Shown here piece by piece: positions 50,646 to 63,300 of a stretch of 64,000 bases of DNA. Both the position numbers and the translations under genes were made by a program. The DNA lies in NCBI GenBank assembly GCA_029721435.1, contig CM056574.1, positions 72,211,501 through 72,275,500 of the forward strand, read 5' to 3'. The stretch's first letter is position 1. Every line of letters starts with the position of its first letter. The notes under the pieces were generated by a model. It ran no database searches and was not told the origin of the DNA. It saw only the letters and a program-made list of their open reading frames with translations. The DNA comes from Gymnothorax reevesii. Its lineage: Eukaryota > Chordata > Actinopteri > Anguilliformes > Muraenidae.

Positions 50646-52865
50646 GAAGCTTCTATTCACTTCCAAATGGCCAAACAAGCACATGGGAACAAACGATACA
50701 ATATATGCATTGCACTGTGATCTGAAGCTGTTGCCAGGCCAGAAACACGCTCAGATTCACGTTCTGAGCTTAAAACCTCAAAGAAGCATGTTTTCATGAA
50801 AGTGCGTATAGCCATAGTTTCAGCGCTCTCGCTCGCTTTCTTACAGAGATAAACGCATATTCACTCCAATTCAGTCATATTGTCACAATTCAGTCAAGTT
50901 TGTCACTTTCCCACTAAGTTACACACAGAAAGGACATTTTTGACAAGCAAAACTAAAAAAAGAAAGTTTTTGAAAAAGTGCATATCTTCACTTCAGAAGC
51001 TTATATTCACTTCCAAATGGCCATACAAGCACATTGGACCAAACGATACCATATAAGCATTGCACTGTGATCTGAAGCTGTTCCCTGGCCAGAAACACGC
51101 ACAGTTTCACTTTCTGAGCTTAAAACCTCAAAGAAGCGTGTTTTCATGAAAGTGCGTATAGCCACAGTTTCTTCGCTCTTGCTCGCTTCCTAACAGAGAT
51201 AAACGCATATTCACTCCTATTCAGTCATGTTGTCACAATTCACTCAAGTTTGTCACTTTCCCACTAAGTTACACACAGAAAGGACATTTTTGACAAGCAA
51301 AACTAAAAAAAAGAAAGTTTTTGAAAAAGTACATATCTTCACTTCAGAAGCTTATATTCACTTAAAATTGGCCATACAAGCACATTGGACCAATCGATAC
51401 AATATATGCAATGCACTGTGATCTGAAGCTGTTCCCTGGCCAGAAGCACGCACAGTTTTACATTCTGACCTTAAAACCTCAAAGAAGCGTGTTTTCATCA
51501 AAGCACGTATAGCCACAGTTTCAGCGCTCTAGCGCGCTTCCTAACAGAGATAAACGCATAATCACTCCAATTCAGTCATATAGTCACAATTCACTCAAGT
51601 TTTTCACTTTCCCACTGGGTTACACACAGAATGGACATTTTTGACAAGCAAAATAAAAAAAAAAAGAAAGTTTTTGAAAAAGTGCATATCTTCACTTCAG
51701 AAGCTTCTATTCACTTCCAAATGGCCATACAGGCACATGGGAACAAACGATACAATATATGCATTGCACTGTGATCTGAAGCTGTTGCCAGGCCACAAAC
51801 ACGCTCAGATTCACGTTCTGAGCTTAAAACCTCAAAGAAGCATGTTTTCATGAAAGTGCGTATAGCCACAGTTTCAGCGCTCTAGCTCGCTTTCTTACAG
51901 AGATAAACGCATATTCACTCCAATTCAGTCATATTGTCACAATTCACTCAAGTTTGTCACTTTCCCACTGGGTTACACACAGAATGGACATTTTTGACAA
52001 GCAAAATTTAAAAAAAAGTGCATATCTTCACTTCAGAAGCTTCTATTCACTTCCAAATGGCCATACAAGCACATTGGAAGAAACGATACAATATATGCAT
52101 TGCACTGTGATCTGAAGCTGTTGCCAGGCCGGAAACACGCTCAGATTCACGTTCTGAGCTTAAAACCTCAAAGAAGCATGTTTTCATGAAAGTGCGTATA
52201 GCCACAGTTTCAGCGCTCTAGCTCGCTTTCTTACAGAGATAAACGCATATTCACTCCAATTCAGTCATATAGTCACAATTCACTCAAGTTTTTCACTTTC
52301 CCACTGGGTTACACACAGAATGGACATTTTTGACAAGCAAAACTAAAAAAAAGAAAGTTTTTGAAAAGTACATATCTTCACTTCAGAAGCTTATATTCAC
52401 TTAAAATTGGCCATACAAGCACATTGGACCAATCGATACCATATAAGCATTGCACTGTGATCTGATGCTGTTCCCTGGCCAGAAACACGCTCAGATTCAC
52501 GTTCTGAGCTTAAAACCTCAAAGAAGCGTGTTTCCATGAAAGTGCGTTTAGCCACAGTTTCAGCGCTCTAGCTCGCTTTCTTACAGAGATAAACGCATAT
52601 TCACTCCAATTCAGTCATATTGTCACAATTCAGTCAAGTTTGTCACTTTCCCACTAAGTTACACACAGAAAGGACATTTTTGACAAGCAAAACTAAAAAA
52701 AGAAAGTTTTTGAAAAAGTGCATATCTTCACTTCAGAAGCTTATATTCACTTCCAAATGGCCATACAAGCACATTGGACCAAACGATACCATATAAGCAT
52801 TGCACTGTGATCTGAAGCTGTTCCCTGGCCAGAAACACGCACAGTTTCACTTTCTGAGCTGAAAA
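50646..52865 (+). repeat. Mixed monomers with first copy of a 1,740-bp (5-mer) duplication
   Basis: Bases about 50,831-51,730 match 52,571-53,470 at 1,740 bp (five monomers), including cagtcaagtttg, acagtttcttcgctc and ctcctattcagtcatg. The stretch about 51,950-52,620 also matches 55,790-56,460 at 3,844 bp, and it contains a 16-bp-deleted unit (about 52,009). No other content is seen. Confidence 0.83.
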
Positions 52866-54925
52866 CCTCAAAGAAGCGTGTTTTCATGAAAGTGCGTATA
52901 GCCACAGTTTCTTCGCTCTAGCTCGCTTCCTAACAGAGATAAACGCATATTCACTCCTATTCAGTCATGTTGTCACAATTCACTCAAGTTTGTCACTTTC
53001 CCACTAAGTTACACACAGAAAGGATATTTTTGACAAGCAAAACTAAAAAAAAGAAAGTTTTTGAAAAAGTACATATCTTCACTTCAGAAGCTTATATTCA
53101 CTTAAAATTGGCCATACAAGCACATTGGACCAATCGATACAATATATGCAATGCACTGTGATCTGAAGCTGTTCCCTGGCCAGAAGCACGCACAGTTTTA
53201 CATTCTGACCTTAAAACCTCAAAGAAGCGTGTTTTCATCAAAGCACGTATAGCCACAGTTTCAGCGCTCTAGCGCGCTTCCTGAAAGAGATAAACGCATA
53301 ATCACTCCAATTCAGTCATATAGTCACAATTCACTCAAGATTTTCACTTTCCCACTGGGTTACACACAGAATGGACATTTTTGACAAGCAAAATAAAAAA
53401 AAAAAGAAAGTTTTTGAAAAAGTGAATATCTTCACTTCAGAAGCTTCTATTCACTTCCGAATGGCCATACAAGCACATTGGAACAAACGATACAATATAT
53501 GCATTGCACTGTGATCTGAAGCTGTTGCCAGGCCGGAAACACGCTCAGATTCACGTTCTGAGCTTAAAACCTCAAAGAAGCATGTTTTCATGAAAGTGCG
53601 TATAGCCACAGTTTCAGCGCTCTAGCCCGCTTTCTTACAGAGATAAACGCATATTCACTCCAATTCAGTCATATTGTCACAATTCACTCAAGTTTGTCAC
53701 TTTCTCACTAAGTTACACACAGAAAGGACATTTTTGACAAGCAAAACTAAAAAAAAGAATGTTTTTGAAAAAGTACATATCTTCACTTCAGAAGCTTATA
53801 TTCACTTCCAAATGGCCATACAAGCACATTGGACTAAACCATACCATATAAGCATTGCACTGTGATCTGAAGCTGTTCCCTGGCCAGAAACATCCACAGT
53901 TTCACTTTCTGAGCTTAAAACCTCAAAGAAGCGTGTTTTCATGAAAGTGCGTATAGCCACAGTTTTAGCGCACTAGCTCGCTTTCTTACAGAGATAAACG
54001 CATATTCACACCAATTCAGTCATATTGTCACAATTCACTCAAGTTTGTCACTTTCCCACTAAGTTACACACAGAAAGGACATTTTTGACAAGCAAAACTA
54101 AAAAAAAGAATATTTTTGAAAAAGTACATATCTTCACTTCAGAAGCTTATATTCACTTAAAATTGGTCATACAAGCACATTGGACCAATCGATACAATAT
54201 ATGCAATGCACTGTCATCTGAAGCTGTTCCCTGGCCAGAAGCACGCACAGTTTCACATTCTGAGCTTAAAACCTCAAAGAAGCGTGTTTTCATGAAAGCA
54301 AGTATAGCCACAGTTTCAGCTCTCTAGCGCGCTTCCTTACAGAGATAAACGCATAATCACTCGAATTCAGTCATATAGTCACAATTCACTCAAGTTTGTC
54401 ACTTTCCCACTGGGTTACACACAGAATGGACATTTTTGACAAGCAAAATTTAAAAAAAAAGAAAGTTTTTGAAAAAGTGCATATCTTCACTTCAGAAGCT
54501 TCTATTCACTTCCAAATGGCCTAACAAGCACATGGGAACAAACGATACAATATATGCATTGCACTGTGTTCTGTAGCTGTTGCCTGGCCAGAAACACGCT
54601 CAGATTCACGTTCTGAGCTTAAAACCTCAAAGAAGCGTGTTTCCATGAAAGTGCGTTTAGCCACAGTTTCAGCGCTCTAGCTCGCTTTCTTACAGAGATA
54701 AACGCATATTCACTCCAATTCAGTCATATTGTCACAATTCACTCAAGTTTGTCACTTTCCCACTGGGTTACACACAGAATGGACATTTTTGACAAGCAAA
54801 ATTAAAAAAAAAGAAAGTTTTTGAAAAGTACATTTCTTCACTTCAGAAGCTTATATTCACTTAAAATTGGCCATACAAGCACATTGGACCAATCGATACA
54901 ATATATGCAATGCACTGTGATCTGA
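52866..54925 (+). repeat. Block C2
   Basis: This is the downstream partner of the 44823-46880 block. The unit at 54025-54327 again holds the near-full-monomer open frame of 100 codons seen at 36139, 40708 and 45981. This recurrence reflects a shared monomer, not a coding gene, because neighbouring monomers break the frame. Confidence 0.82.
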
Positions 54926-56544
54926 AGCTGTTCCCTGGCCAGAAGCACGCACAGTTTCACGTTCTGAGCTTAAAACCTCAAAGAAGCGTGTTTTCATGAA
55001 AGCAAGTATCGCCACAGTTTCAGCTCTCTAGCGCGCTTCCTGACAGAGATAAACGCATAATCACTCGAATTCAGTCATATAGTCACAATTCACTCAAGTT
55101 TGTCACTTTCCCACTGGGTTACACACAGAATGGACATTTTTGACAAGCAAAATTTAAAAAAAAAGAAAGTTTTTGAAAAAGTGCATATCTTCACTTCAGA
55201 AGCTTCTATTCCAAATGGCCAAACAAGCACATGGGAACAAACGAGACAATATATGCATTGCACGGTGTTCTGAAGCTGTTGCCAGGCCAGAAACACGCTC
55301 AGATTCACGTTCTGAGCTTAAAACCTCAAAGAAGCATGTTTTCATGAAAGTGCGTATAGCCACAGTTTCAGCGCTCTAGCTCGCTTTCTGACAGAAATGA
55401 ACGCATATTCACTCCAATTCAGTCATATTGTCACAATTCACTCAAGTTTGTCACTTTCCCACTAAGTTACACACAGAAAGGACAGTTTTGACAAGCAAAA
55501 CTAAAAAAAAGAAAGTTTTTGAAAAAGTGCATATCTTCACTTCAGAAGCTTATATTCACTTCCAAATGGCCATACAAGCACATTGGACCAAACGATACCA
55601 TATAAGCATTGCACTGTGATCTGAAGCTGCTCCCTGGCCAGAAACACGCACAGTTTCACTTTCTGAGCTTAAAACCTCAAAGAAGCGTGTTTTCATGAAA
55701 GTGCGTATAGCCACAGTTTCAGCGCTCTAGCGCGCTTCCTTACAGAGATAATCGCATAATCACTCGAATTCAGTCATATAGTCACAATTCACTCAAGTTT
55801 GTCACTTTCCCACTGGGTTACACACAGAATGGACATTTTTGACAAGTAAAATTTAAAAAAAAGTGCATATCTTCACTTCAGAAGCTTCTATTCACTTCCA
55901 AATGGCCATACAAGCACATTGGAAGAAACGATACAATATATGCATTGCACTGTGATCTGAAGCTGTTGCCAGGCCGGAAACACGCTCAGATTCACGTTCT
56001 GAGCTTAAAACCTCAAAGAAGCATGTTTTCATGAAAGTGCGTATAGCCACAGTTTCAGCGCTCTAGCTCGCTTTCTTACAGAGATAAACGCATATTCACT
56101 CCAATTCAGTCATATAGTCACAATTCACTCAAGTTTTTCACTTTCCCACTGGGTTACACACAGAATGGACATTTTTGACAAGCAAAACTAAAAAAAAGAA
56201 AGTTTTTGAAAAGTACATATCTTCACTTCAGAAGCTTATATTCACTTAAAATTGGCCATACAAGCACATTGGACCAATCGATACCATATAAGCATTGCAC
56301 TGTGATCTGATGCTGTTCCCTGGCCAGAAACACGCTCAGATTCACGTTCTGAGCTTAAAACCTCAAAGAAGCGTGTTTCCATGAAAGTGCGTTTAGCCAC
56401 AGTTTCAGGGCTCTAGCTCGCTTTCTTACAGAGATAAACGCATATTCACTCCAATTCAGTCATATTGTCACAATTCACTCAAGTTTGTCACTTTCCCACT
56501 GGGTTACACACAGAATGGACATTTTTGACAAGCAAAATTAAAAA
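54926..56544 (+). repeat. Mixed monomers before the 11-mer HOR
   Basis: About 4.6 units. One (about 55,206) has lost five bases between ttctatt and ccaaatgg. One (about 55,853) has the 16-bp deletion. The segment 55,790-56,460 repeats 51,950-52,620. The agcaagtatcgcc form at about 55,003 matches the unit at the A-to-B transition. Confidence 0.8.
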
Positions 56545-59500
56545 AAAAGAAAGTTTTTGAAAAGTACATATCTTCACTTCAGAAGCTTATATTCACTTAA
56601 AATTGGCCATACAAGCACATTTGACCAATCGATACAATATATGCAATGCACTGTGATCTCAAGCTGTTCCCTGGCCAGAAGCACGCACAGTTTCACGTTC
56701 TGAGCTTAAAACCTCAAAGAAGCGTGTTTTCATGAAAGCACGTATAGCCACAGTTTCAGCGCTCTAGCGCGCTTCCTTACAGAGATAAACGCATATTCAC
56801 TCCAATTCAGTCATATTGTCACAATTCACTCAAGTTTGTCACTTTCCCACTAAGTTACACACAGAAAGGACATTTTTGACAAGAAAAAACTAAAAAAAAG
56901 AAAGTTTTTGAAAAAGTGCATATCTTCACTTCAGAAGCTTCTATTCACTTCCAAATGGCCATACAAGCACATTGGACCAAACGATTCCATATAAGCATTG
57001 CACTGTGATCTGAAGCTGTTCCCTGGCCAGAAACACGCACAGTTTCACTTTCTGAGCTTAAAACCTCAAAGAAGCGTGTTTTCATGAAAGTGCGTATAGC
57101 CACAGTTTCAGCGCTCAAGCGCGCTTCCTTACAGAGATACGAGCATATTCACTCCAATTCAGTGATATAGTCACAATTCACTGAAGTTGTTCACTTTCCC
57201 ACTGAGTAACACACAGAATGGACATTTCTGACAAGCAAATCTAAAAAAAAGAAAGTTTTTGAAGAAGTGCATATCTTCACTTCAGAAGCTTATATTCACT
57301 TCCAAATGGCCATAAAAGCCATAGGACCAAACGATACCATATACGCATTGCACTGTGATCTGAAGCTGTTCCCAGGCCAGAAACACGCTCAGATTCACGT
57401 TCTGAGCTTAAAACCTCAAAGAAGCATGTTTTCATGAAAGTGCGTATAGCCACAGTTTCAGCGCTCTAGCTCGCTTTCTTACAGAGATAAACGCATATTC
57501 ACTCCAATTCAGTCATATTGTCACAATTCACTCAAGTTTGTCACTTTCTCACTAAGTTACACACAGAAAGGACATTTTTTACAAGCAAAATTTAAAAAAA
57601 AAGAAAGTTTTTGAAAAAGTGCATATCTTCACTTCAGAAGCTTATATTCACTTCCAAATGGCCAAACAAGCACATGGGAACAAACGATACAATATATGCA
57701 TTGCACTGTGTTCTGAAGCTGTTGCCAGGCCAGAAACACGCTCAGATTCACGTTCTGAGCTTAAAACCTCAAAGAAGCATGTTTTCATGAAAGTGCGTAT
57801 AGCCACAGTTTCAGCGCTCTAGCTCGCTTTCTTACAGAAATGAACGCATATTCACTCCAATTCAGTCATATTGTCACAATTCACTCAAGTTTGTCACTTT
57901 CCCACTAAGTTACACACAGAAAGGACAGTTTTGACAAGCAAAACTAAAAAAAAGAAAGTTTTTGAAAAGTACATATCTTCACTTCAGAAGCTTATATTCA
58001 CTTAAAATTGGCCATACAAGCACATTGGACCAATCGATACAATATATGCAATGCACTGTGATCTGAAGCTGTTGCCAGGCCGGAAACACGCTCAGATTCA
58101 CGTTCTGAGCTTAAAAAGTCAAAGAAGCATGTTTTCATGAAAGTGCGTATAGCCACAGTTTCAGCGCTCTAGCTCGCTTTCTTACAGAGATAAACGCATA
58201 TTCACTCCAATTCAGTCATATTGTCACAATTCACTCAAGTTTGTCACTTTCTCACTAAGTTACACACAGAATGGACATTTTTGACAAGCAAAATTAAAAA
58301 AAAAGAAAGTTTTTGAAAAGTACATATCTTCACTTCAGAAGCTTATATTCACTTAAAATTGGCCATACAAGCACATTGGACCAATCGATACAATATATGC
58401 AATGCACTGTGATCTGAAGCTGTTCCCTGGCCAGAAGCACGCACAGTTTCACGTTCGGAGCTTAAAACCTCAAAGAAGCGTGTTTTCATGAAAGCACGTT
58501 TAGCCACAGTTTCAGCGCTCAAGCACGCTTCCTTACAGAGATAAACGCATATTCACTCCAATTCAGTCATATTGTCACAATTCACTCAAGTTTGTCACTT
58601 TCCCACTAAGTTACACACAGAAAGGACATTTTTGACAAGAAAAAACTAAAAAAAAGAAAGTTTTTGAAAAAGTGCATATCTTCACTTCAGAAGCTTCTAT
58701 TCACTTCCAAATGGCCATACAAGCACATTAAACCAAACGATACCATATAAGCATTGCACTGTGATCTGAAGCTGTTCCCTGGCCAGAAGCACGCACAGTT
58801 TCACTTTCTGAGTTTAAAACCTCAAAGAAGCATGTTTTCATGAAAGTGCGTATAGCCACAGTTTCAGCGCTCAAGCGCGCTTCCTTACAGAGATACGAGC
58901 ATATTCACTCCAATTCAGTAATATAGTCACAATTCACTGAAGTTGTTCACTTTCCCACTGAGTAACACACAGAATGGACATTTCTGACAAGCAAATCTAA
59001 AAAAAACAAAGTTTTTGAAGAAGTGCATATCTTCACTTCAGAAGCTTATATTCACTTCCAAATGGCCATAAAAGCCATAGGACCAAACGATACCATATAC
59101 GCATTGCACTGTGATCTGAAGCTGTTCCCAGGCCAGAAACACGCTCAGATTCACGTTCTGAGCTTAAAACCTCAAAGAAGCATGTTTTCATGAAAGTGCG
59201 TATAGCCACAGTTTCAGCGCTCTAGCTCGCTTTCTTACAGAGATAAACGCATATTCACTCCAATTCAGTCATATTGTCACAATTCACTCAAGTTTGTCAC
59301 TTTCTCACTAAGTTACACACAGAAAGGACATTTTTGACAAGCAAAACTAAAAAAAAGAAAGGTTTTGAAAAGTACATGTCTTCACTTCAGAAGCTTATAT
59401 TCACTTAAAATTGGCCATACAAGCACATTGGACCAATCGATACAATATATGCAATGCACTGTGATCTGAAGCTGTTGCCAGGCCGGAAACACGCTCAGAT

Positions 59501-60390
59501 TCACGTTCTGAGCTTAAAACCTCAAAGAAGCATGTTTTCATGAAAGTGCATATCGCCACAGTTTCAGCGCTCTAGCTCGCTTTCTTACAGAGATAAACGC
59601 ATATTCACTCCAATTCAGTCATATTGTCACAATTCACTCAAGTTTGTCACTTTCCCACTAAGTTACACACAGAAAGGACATTTTTGACAAGAAAAAACTA
59701 AAAAAAAGAAAGTTTTTGAAAAAGTGCATATCTTCACTTCAGAAGCTTATATTCACTTCCAAATGGCCATACAAGCACATTGGACCAAACGATACCAGAT
59801 ATGCATTGCACTGTGATCTGAAGCTGTTGCCAGGCCACAAACACGCTCAGATTCACGTTCTGAGCTTAAAACCTCAAAGAAGCATGTTTTCATGAAAGTG
59901 CGTATAGCCACAGTTTCAGCGCTCTAGCTCGCTTTCTTACAGAGATAAACGCATATTCACTCCAATTCAGTCATATTGTCACAATTCACTCAAGTTTGTC
60001 ACTTTCCCACTGGGTTACACACAGAATGGACATTTTTGACAAGCAAAATAAAAAAAAAAGTGCATATCTTCACTTCAGAAGCTTCTATTCACTTCCAAAA
60101 GGCCATTCAAGCACATTGGAAGAAACGATACAATATATGCATTGCACTGTGATCTGAAGCTGTTGCCAGGCCGGAAACACGCTCAGATTCACGTTCTGAG
60201 CTTAAAACCTCAAAGAAGCATGTTTTCATGAAAGTGCGTATAGCCACAGTTTCAGCGCTCTAGCTCGCTTTCTTACAGAGATAAACGCATATTCACTCCA
60301 ATTCAGTCATATAGTCACAATTCACTCAAGTTTTTCACTTTCCCACTGGGTTACACACAGAATGGACATTTTTGACAAGCAAAACTAAAA
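56545..60390 (+). repeat. HOR family E, copy E1 (about 3,846 bp, 11-mer)
   Basis: Sequence recurs 3,846 bp later: the rare gatctcaagc is at 56655 and 60501, and the ataaaagccatagg units are at 57316/61162 and 59072/62917. Eleven monomers fit. The first eight or so also match block D1 at 9,095 bp, so this HOR was probably assembled from, or shares ancestry with, that block. Confidence 0.88.
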
Positions 60391-63300
60391 AAAAGAAAGT
60401 TTTTGAAAAGTACATATCTTCACTTCAGAAGCTTATATTCACTTAAAATTGGCCATACAAGCACATTGGACCAATCGATACAATATATGCAATGCACTGT
60501 GATCTCAAGCTGTTCCCTGGCCAGAAGCACGCACAGTTTCACATTCTGAGCTGAAAACCTCAAAGAAGCGTGTTTTCATGAAAGCACGTATAGCCACAGT
60601 TTCAGCGCTCTAGCGCGCTTCCTTACAGAGATAAACGCATATTCACTCCAATTCAGTCATATTGTCACAATTCACTCAAGTTTGTCACTTTCCCACTAAG
60701 TTACACACAGAAAGGACATTTTTGACAAGAAAAAACTAAAAAAAAGAAAGTTTTTGAAAAAGTGCATATCTTCACTTCAGAAGCTTCTATTCACTTCCAA
60801 ATGGCCATACAAGCACATTGGACCAAACGATTCCATATAAGCATTGCACTGTGATCTGAAGCTGTTCCCTGGCCAGAAACACGCACAGTTTCACTTTCTG
60901 AGCTTAAAACCTCAAAGAAGCGTGTTTTCATGAAAGTGCGTATAGCCACAGTTTCAGCGCTCAAGCGCGCTTCCTTACAGAGATACGAGCATATTCACTC
61001 CAATTCAGTGATATAGTCACAATTCACTGAAGTTGTTCACTTTCCCACTGAGTAACACACAGAATGGACATTTCTGACAAGCAAATCTAAAAAAAAGAAA
61101 GTTTTTGAAGAAGTGCATATCTTCACTTCAGAAGCTTATATTCACTTCCAAATGGCCATAAAAGCCATAGGACCAAACGATACCATATACGCATTGCACT
61201 GTGATCTGAAGCTGTTCCCAGGCCAGAAACACGCTCAGATTCACGTTCTGAGCTTAAAACCTCAAAGAAGCATGTTTTCATGAAAGTGCGTATAGCCACA
61301 GTTTCAGCGCTCTAGCTCGCTTTCTTACAGAGATAAACGCATATTCACTCCAATTCAGTCATATTGTCACAATTCACTCAAGTTTGTCACTTTCTCACTA
61401 AGTTACACACAGAAAGGACATTTTTTACAAGCAAAATTTAAAAAAAAAGAAAGTTTTTGAAAAAGTGCATATCTTCACTTCAGAAGCTTATATTCACTTC
61501 CAAATGGCCAAACAAGCACATGGGAACAAACGATACAATATATGCATTGCACTGTGTTCTGAAGCTGTTGCCAGGCCAGAAACACGCTCAGATTCACGTT
61601 CTGAGCTTAAAACCTCAAAGAAGCATGTTTTCATGAAAGTGCGTATAGCCACAGTTTCAGCGCTCTAGCTCGCTTTCTTCCAGAGATAAACGCATATTCA
61701 CTCCAATTCAGTCATATTGTCACAATTCACTCAAGTTTGTCACTTTCTCACTAAGTTACACACAGAAAGGACATTTTTGACAAGCAAAACTAAAAAAAGA
61801 AAGTTTTTGAAAAGGACATATCTTCACTTCAGAAGCTTATATTCACTTAAAATTGGCCATACAAGCACATTGGACCAATCGATACAATATATGCAATGCA
61901 CTGTGATCTGAAGCTGTTGCCAGGCCGGAAACACGCTCAGATTCACGTTCTGAGCTTAAAAAGTCAAAGAAGCATGTTTTCATGAAAGTGCGTATAGCCA
62001 CAGTTTCAGCGCTCTAGCTCGCTTTCTTACAGAGATAAACGCATATTCACTCCAATTCAGTCATATTGTCACAATTCACTCAAGTTTGTCACTTTCTCAC
62101 TAAGTTACACACAGAATGGACATTTTTGACAAGCAAAATTAAAAAAAAAAAAAGTTTTTGAAAAGTACATATCTTCACTTCAGAAGCTTATATTCACTTA
62201 AAATTGGCCATACAAGCACATTGGACCAATCGATACAATATATGCAATGCACTGTGATCTGAAGCTGTTCCCTGGCCAGAAGCACGCACAGTTTCACGTT
62301 CGGAGCTTAAAACCTCAAAGAAGCGTGTTTTCATGAAAGCACGTATAGCCACAGTTTCAGCGCTCAAGCACGCTTCCTTACAGAGATAAACGCATATTCA
62401 CTCCAATTCAGTCATATTGTCACAATTCACTCAAGTTTGTCACTTTCCCACTAAGTTACACACAGAAAGGACATTTTTGACAAGAAAAAACTAAAAAAAA
62501 GAAAGTTTTTGAAAAAGTGCATATCTTCACTTCAGAAGCTTCTATTCACTTCCAAATGGCCATACAAGCACATTGGACCAAACGATACCATATAAGCATT
62601 GCACTGTGATCTGAAGCTGTTCCCTGGCCAGAAACACGCACAGTTTCACTTTCTGAGTTTAAAACCTCAAAGAAGCATGTTTTCATGAAAGTGCGTATAG
62701 CCACAGTTTCAGCGCTCAAGCGCGCTTCCTTACAGAGATACGAGCATATTCACTCCAATTCAGTAATATAGTCACAATTCACTGAAGTTGTTCACTTTCC
62801 CACTGAGTAACACACAGAATGGACATTTCTGACAAGCAAATCTAAAAAAAACAAAGTTTTTGAAGAAGTGCATATCTTCACTTCAGAAGCTTATATTCAC
62901 TTCCAAATGGCCATAAAAGCCATAGGACCAAACGATACCATATACGCATTGCACTGTGATCTGAAGCTGTTCCCAGGCCAGAAACACGCTCAGATTCACG
63001 TTCTGAGCTTAAAACCTCAAAGAAGCATGTTTTCATGAAAGTGCGTATAGCCACAGTTTCAGCGCTCTAGCTCGCTTTCTTACAGAGATAAACGCATATT
63101 CACTCCAATTCAGTCATATTGTCACAATTCACTCAAGTTTGTCACTTTCTCACTAAGTTACACACAGAAAGGACATTTTTGACAAGCAAAACTAAAAAAA
63201 AGAAAGGTTTTGAAAAGTACATATCTTCACTTCAGAAGCTTATATTCACTTAAAATTGGCCATACAAGCACATTGGACCAATCGATACAATATATGCAAT